Shown here in pieces: positions 60,688 through 64,000 of a DNA stretch of 64,000 bases. The stretch lies in assembly GCA_002762785.1 (NCBI GenBank), contig PCXY01000004.1, positions 124,001 through 188,000 of the forward strand. The letters run 5' to 3'. The DNA comes from Candidatus Woesearchaeota archaeon CG10_big_fil_rev_8_21_14_0_10_45_16 (GTDB lineage Archaea; Nanobdellota; Nanobdellia; Woesearchaeales; GW2011-AR9). A program made the translations under genes and the position numbers. Each line of letters begins with the position of its first letter. Positions within the stretch are counted from its first letter, which is position 1. Under the pieces are notes generated by a model. The model worked only from the letters and a program-made list of their open reading frames with translations, did not search any database and was not told the origin of the DNA.

Positions 60688-62103
60688 TCATGATTGTTCC
60701 CAGATTTGGCGCAGAGGGGCGTTTCTTCTGTTTTGGTTGTTGATTCTTCTTAAAGCCCTGGTTTCCAGCTGTCTAGCTCTTTCTCTAGTTAGTGTGCCTG
60801 ATCCATCTATCCTTTTAACCCTCTCTCCTGTCTCATCAAGAGTAAGTCCGTCACGATAGCGGTATATCAACACCGCTCTCTCTCTCGGAGGCAATTTCCC
60901 TAACTCCTGATCCATTACCCCTCGCAATTCAGATGATTCTGCAGCTGTCTCTATCGTTTCGTGAGCGTCTGGATCAACGATAAGATCTTCAAGGGTAGTG
61001 GGCCCGTCTTCAACAGTTTGGAGTTGTAACGACGTGGTACGCCGACTTTCTATCAGGATTCTCCTAACATCTCCCACAGCCAGCTTTGTTTCGGCAGCGA
61101 TCTCCTCTTCTGTAGGTTCCCTTTCACCACTAAGATCATCTCTCAGCTTGTTTCTTACCCTATACACTCTATTGATCAGATCCTGTTCCCCTCCTGGGAT
61201 GCGGATAGTCCGACCGTGCTCTTCTATCTCACGCAGGATGGCCTGGCTTATCCAGGTCCCGGCATAGGTGCTGAACTTGAATCCTCTTCGATGATCAAAC
61301 TTGTCGACGGCTCGCATCAAGCCGATGCTGCCGCTTTGGACCAGATCAGGATAATCTATTCCTCGGTTGCGATATCTTCTGGCTATTGCTGAGCAAAGAC
61401 GGAGGTTAGCTTTGATAAGACGATCTTTATCTTGTTTGATCTCTCTTAATGACTTGCGTATCTGTTGCGGGATGGTCTGGTCTTTGTAAAGATCTGTTTC
61501 TGCCAGGTGTCCAGCCACTTTTTCGATACTTTTTCTTTCTAAAGCAGTGGTGTTCCTGACATTCACTTCTGGGTCTGTAGAGTAGATACAGAAGTTAAGA
61601 AACTGTTCTTTATCTCCTCTTTTATAAGCCCATAACAAGTTCTGGTACGATCTTAGATAGGCTTTGTTGACTTCTGCCTCTAGCAGCTTTTCACCTCGTG
61701 TGTCTGGGACATAGGTTGTTAGCAGTTGATCCAATAATGGACCCCGCACTCTTACTGGCAGATTTTGCTGTCCGAAATCAGGAACGATGATGTCTAACTC
61801 TTCTACAAATTGTTTTAATCGTCTAAAATAACTATTCCGAGCTTCTTCATTATCAATTGGTTCTTCTTTTTTTGTTTGTAATCGTTGATACGCTTCAAAA
61901 TTTTCCGGCCGGTAGATCTGTACTACTCTTCCTAATAGCTCTAACCTTTCTGCAGTCACTACCTCGTGTCCGTCGAGGATGAAACCCAGCAGCTTCTGAT
62001 AGTTTCTCTCCAATCTTTGGCTTAGAGAGACTACTTCCTCTGGTTGAAGAATGCTGGTCTTCCCTCCGTTCTGGAGGATGAATGTGATGGTGTCTGGTAT
62101 CAT
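60688..62103 (-). CDS. Bacterial-type sigma-70 family factor, near-canonical
   Basis: 471 residues. Region 1.2-like ILQPEEVVSLSQRLERNYQKL at the N-terminus; region 2 IDYPDLVQSGSIGLMRAVDKFDHRRGFKFSTYAGTWISQAILREI followed by RTIRIP; region 3 with EEIAAETKLAVGDVRRIL; region 4 with LPPRERAVLIYRYRDGLTLDETGERV...LTRERARQLETRALRRI (helix-turn-helix with a small insertion). In bacteria these bind RNA polymerase and the -10/-35 elements. Core-binding and promoter-melting residues (FSTYA, W) are kept. It follows the other sigma gene with a five-base gap. Confidence 0.93.
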   Translation of the reverse strand: MIPDTITFILQNGGKTSILQPEEVVSLSQRLERNYQKLLGFILDGHEVVTAERLELLGRVVQIYRPENFEAYQRLQTKKEEPIDNEEARNSYFRRLKQFVEELDIIVPDFGQQNLPVRVRGPLLDQLLTTYVPDTRGEKLLEAEVNKAYLRSYQNLLWAYKRGDKEQFLNFCIYSTDPEVNVRNTTALERKSIEKVAGHLAETDLYKDQTIPQQIRKSLREIKQDKDRLIKANLRLCSAIARRYRNRGIDYPDLVQSGSIGLMRAVDKFDHRRGFKFSTYAGTWISQAILREIEEHGRTIRIPGGEQDLINRVYRVRNKLRDDLSGEREPTEEEIAAETKLAVGDVRRILIESRRTTSLQLQTVEDGPTTLEDLIVDPDAHETIETAAESSELRGVMDQELGKLPPRERAVLIYRYRDGLTLDETGERVKRIDGSGTLTRERARQLETRALRRINNQNRRNAPLRQIWEQS

Positions 62104-62108
62104 CCTGC

Positions 62109-63278
62109 TTAAGCCTTGCTCATCCTTTGCATCTCTAATGTGGCCAATTTTTTCCTAATTTTTTCGAGAGCTTTTCTTTCTATTCTTTCTATTCCCTGTC
62201 TCGTCAACCCAACCTCTTCGCCGATCTCTTTCGGGAGCATCTCTCGCCCGCCATTATTTCCATCTAAACAATATCGAAGCGTAAGAACTCTTTGTTCGTT
62301 TTGATCTAGTGTTGGAAGTACTGATCTTATCAATTCGAGCTGGTCTCTTTTGAGGATCACGGCCTCATCGTCCTGGCCGGAGTCTGCTGTCTCGGCAATC
62401 CTATCCAGCAAGGTATCCTCGGAATCTTCACCGATCGGCGCATCTAATGATATCTGCCTTCCTCTTACCATCTTCTCACGTGATAGATAGAAACTTACTT
62501 CCTTTGGATTGACGCCAGCTCTTTCAGCGATCTCTTCAACCGATACTCTCTTTCCTAGATCTCTTTTTAGTTCATTCTTGGCAATTACGATCTGATTTAA
62601 TTTTCGATATCCCTCATCTCCGATCTTCAAACCCTTTTCTTCCCAGATCTTTCTGTTCATCATGGTTTTTATCCAATCTTTAGCATAGCTCATGAACCTG
62701 ATTCCTCTTCGAGGATCATATTTTTCTAAAGCATGCATCAACCCGATGCTTCCTTCTTGGATAAAATCCATAAACCTTTCTTCGTATCCTCCTGCTCTGG
62801 TGTATGCTTCTCTCCTGGTAAAATATCGTAACGAGTTTAAGAATTCGCCCGTCTCTCGATCGATCATCTTTAAGACTTGCTGCATCTTTTTATAGGGCTG
62901 GCCGCCATGCTGTTCTTTCTGCCGTTCAATTCTCTTCTTCATAGCCTTGCGTATTTCTTTCCGAGACAGATTGTTGTAGATAAATCCAGCAGCTCTTTGG
63001 TATCTTTGGTCTTTCTGTTTCTTATTTCCAGATGATCGCAATTGATTCTCAAGATGACTCCATTTTTGTCGAACACGGTTTGATCCAGGATCATCTTTCA
63101 AGCGGTCTTCTAGTGAAGAATAGAGCATCTGGATCCCTTCGCTGTCACGGCAGAGAGTCGTGACTATCTCTTTATGATAGCTTTCTAGTCGCTGGAAGAA
63201 CCCTTTTTCTTCCTCTTCAGAGAGATATGGTACTCTACTCGTCCTATTGATGTAGATAGTGGTTGAATCTAGACTCAT
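62109..63278 (-). CDS. Sigma-70 family factor, divergent
   Basis: 389 residues. Region 1.2: YINRTSRVPYLSEEEEKGFFQRLE. Region 2: FMDFIQEGSIGLMHALEKYDPRRGIRFMSYAKDWIKTMMNRKI, with the RTIRIP block replaced. Region 3: VSVEEIAERAGVNPKEVSFYL. Region 4: VLPTLDQNEQRVLTLRYCLDG...PKEIGEEVGLTRQGIERIERKALEKIRKKL. All domains are present in order, but -10 contacting residues differ from bacterial housekeeping sigma, so DNA specificity has probably changed. It is the first gene of the sigma pair and has an archaeal TATA promoter. Confidence 0.92.
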   Translation of the reverse strand: MSLDSTTIYINRTSRVPYLSEEEEKGFFQRLESYHKEIVTTLCRDSEGIQMLYSSLEDRLKDDPGSNRVRQKWSHLENQLRSSGNKKQKDQRYQRAAGFIYNNLSRKEIRKAMKKRIERQKEQHGGQPYKKMQQVLKMIDRETGEFLNSLRYFTRREAYTRAGGYEERFMDFIQEGSIGLMHALEKYDPRRGIRFMSYAKDWIKTMMNRKIWEEKGLKIGDEGYRKLNQIVIAKNELKRDLGKRVSVEEIAERAGVNPKEVSFYLSREKMVRGRQISLDAPIGEDSEDTLLDRIAETADSGQDDEAVILKRDQLELIRSVLPTLDQNEQRVLTLRYCLDGNNGGREMLPKEIGEEVGLTRQGIERIERKALEKIRKKLATLEMQRMSKA

Positions 63279-63299
63279 AAGGCACTTTTTCGAACCATC

Positions 63300-63310
63300 A
63301 TTTAAAAATT
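63300..63310 (-). promoter_or_regulatory. TATA box of the sigma-70 operon
   Basis: AATTTTTAAAT on the minus strand, centred 26 bases before the ATG at 63278: an archaeal promoter and leaderless start for a bacterial-type gene pair. Confidence 0.6.
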
Positions 63311-63343
63311 ATATCATTAGAAATAGATTTTATGAAATCCTCG

Positions 63344-64000
63344 CTAACCCTCAGAAATGGTTTTCAGCAGTATAACATTGCCCCTTCCTTTTTTCACTTT
63401 CTCAACCAAACTTTTATGCTCCAGTTCCGTGATGATCAGGCTGACCTTGGCTTCAGACAGATACGCCATCTCTTTCCGCAGTTCCTTTTGGCTGATGCGG
63501 CCATCGTGTTTCTTGATGATCTCCAAAGCCTTTTCGACGTAGCCAGGTTCCTGCGCTAAGTCTTCTTTATGTTCTTCGATGGTCTTGGACTGTTCTATCT
63601 TCATCTTCTTCCTGAACTTACCCAAAGAGCCGTATCTCTTCCTGGCGGCGACTATTCTCCAGACGGCGAAAGCAAGGAATAATCCTGCTATTATGTACGA
63701 CCAGATATTGCTGCTTTCTTCTTCCACGCCAGCCAGAAGGTCCTCATCTGTCTCAGCCCATAATTCATCTTCATCGGTGAAATCGGGCAGCAAGAATAAG
63801 TCTAATTTGAACGTCCCTTCCTGTTGGATCAGAACTTTTTCGGTGACGGTTATCAAGCCTTTACGGGCTTCCAGCGTATAGGTTCCCGGGAGCAGCTCAA
63901 ACGCGTAATTACCATCTTTAGAAAGCAGCTTCTGGGCCGGAGTGGTATCGATCTCTAGTAATACGTCTTTTTCTACTTCCAGGTTGTCGTTATAGACCGC
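63344..64000 (-). CDS. Membrane-anchored winged-helix protein (partial, N-terminus outside window)
   Basis: The frame is open to the window edge at 64000; 218 residues are visible. A carboxypeptidase-regulatory-like beta domain comes first (LLSKDGNYAFELLPGTYTLEARKG), then an acidic stretch, one membrane helix (NIWSYIIAGLFLAFAVWRIV), a basic linker and a C-terminal winged helix (ALEIIKKHDGRISQKELRKEMAYLSEAKVSLIITELEHKSLVEKV). This layout fits archaeal one-component regulators with an outside sensor and an inside DNA-binding domain. It is upstream of the sigma pair on the same strand. Confidence 0.8.
   Translation of the reverse strand, partial: AVYNDNLEVEKDVLLEIDTTPAQKLLSKDGNYAFELLPGTYTLEARKGLITVTEKVLIQQEGTFKLDLFLLPDFTDEDELWAETDEDLLAGVEEESSNIWSYIIAGLFLAFAVWRIVAARKRYGSLGKFRKKMKIEQSKTIEEHKEDLAQEPGYVEKALEIIKKHDGRISQKELRKEMAYLSEAKVSLIITELEHKSLVEKVKKGRGNVILLKTISEG

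Noticed and set aside
60688-63278. Contamination by a bacterial contig as the explanation for sigma-70 genes
   Set aside because: Flanking genes (archaeal-type IleRS, TFS, ProRS, FtsZ/SepF set) and the archaeal TATA spacing are continuous across the locus, with no abrupt change of composition visible by eye.

Overview
The window is a contiguous piece of an archaeal chromosome, most likely from a DPANN-type lineage of the Woesearchaeota/Pacearchaeota kind. The information-processing genes are archaeal: the proteasome-activating ATPase PAN, FEN1 with a PCNA-binding tail, the tRNA-splicing endonuclease, Trm5, ribosomal protein S6e, a TFS-like zinc ribbon, archaeal-type ProRS and IleRS, and FtsZ with SepF. 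Many genes have a TATA element centred about 26 bases before the start codon, as expected for archaeal leaderless mRNAs. Others have a GAGGTG/GGAGG ribosome-binding site, often in translationally coupled ATGA overlaps. Lineage is inferred from gene content only; no phylogeny was run.

Layout. 0-8 kb: a split thiol-redox pair (an apparently circularly permuted CcdA and a DipZ-like thioredoxin), a phosphatase/FAD-oxidoreductase pair, a ThiI core-CysRS operon and a secreted transglutaminase. 8-13 kb: a Lys/Ala-rich DNA-binding protein, PAN, a cold-shock protein with an acidic tail, Trm5 and a Zot/HerA-like ATPase. 13-21 kb: an operon of a winged-helix protein, FEN1, Nudix and a three-domain fusion, then EndA, RadC and a helical-repeat protein. 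21-32 kb: sugar-phosphate metabolism (RpiB, Rpe, class II aldolase, PfkB kinase, GLYK-type kinase), a ZIP transporter, a methyltransferase and cysteine desulfurase. 31-37 kb: a DHH protein, a type IV pilus/secretion ATPase and three tandem related membrane proteins. 38-53 kb: SepF, an intron-containing tRNA-Ser and a long run of envelope proteins. 53-64 kb: nitroreductase, FtsZ, TFS, ProRS, IleRS, two bacterial-type sigma-70 factors in tandem and a membrane-anchored winged-helix protein cut by the window edge.

Two systems stand out. (1) Two sigma-70 family proteins, each with recognisable regions 1.2, 2, 3 and 4, form an operon behind an archaeal TATA promoter between archaeal genes. (2) In a cell-surface cluster (40.3-50.1 kb) three otherwise unrelated proteins share an N-terminal membrane segment followed by a GQA motif and a C-terminal Cys-bracketed ISQWRN...WRT module that looks dockerin-like; a membrane-anchored neighbour carries a cohesin-like beta-sandwich. 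Together they suggest a non-cellulosomal surface-assembly system. Other oddities are a YjjX-methyltransferase-PEP-swivel fusion, the permuted CcdA, a palindromic in-frame insertion in rpiB, inverted repeats at the TATA boxes of pan and ftsZ, and a tRNA-Ser flanked by partial copies of its own ends.
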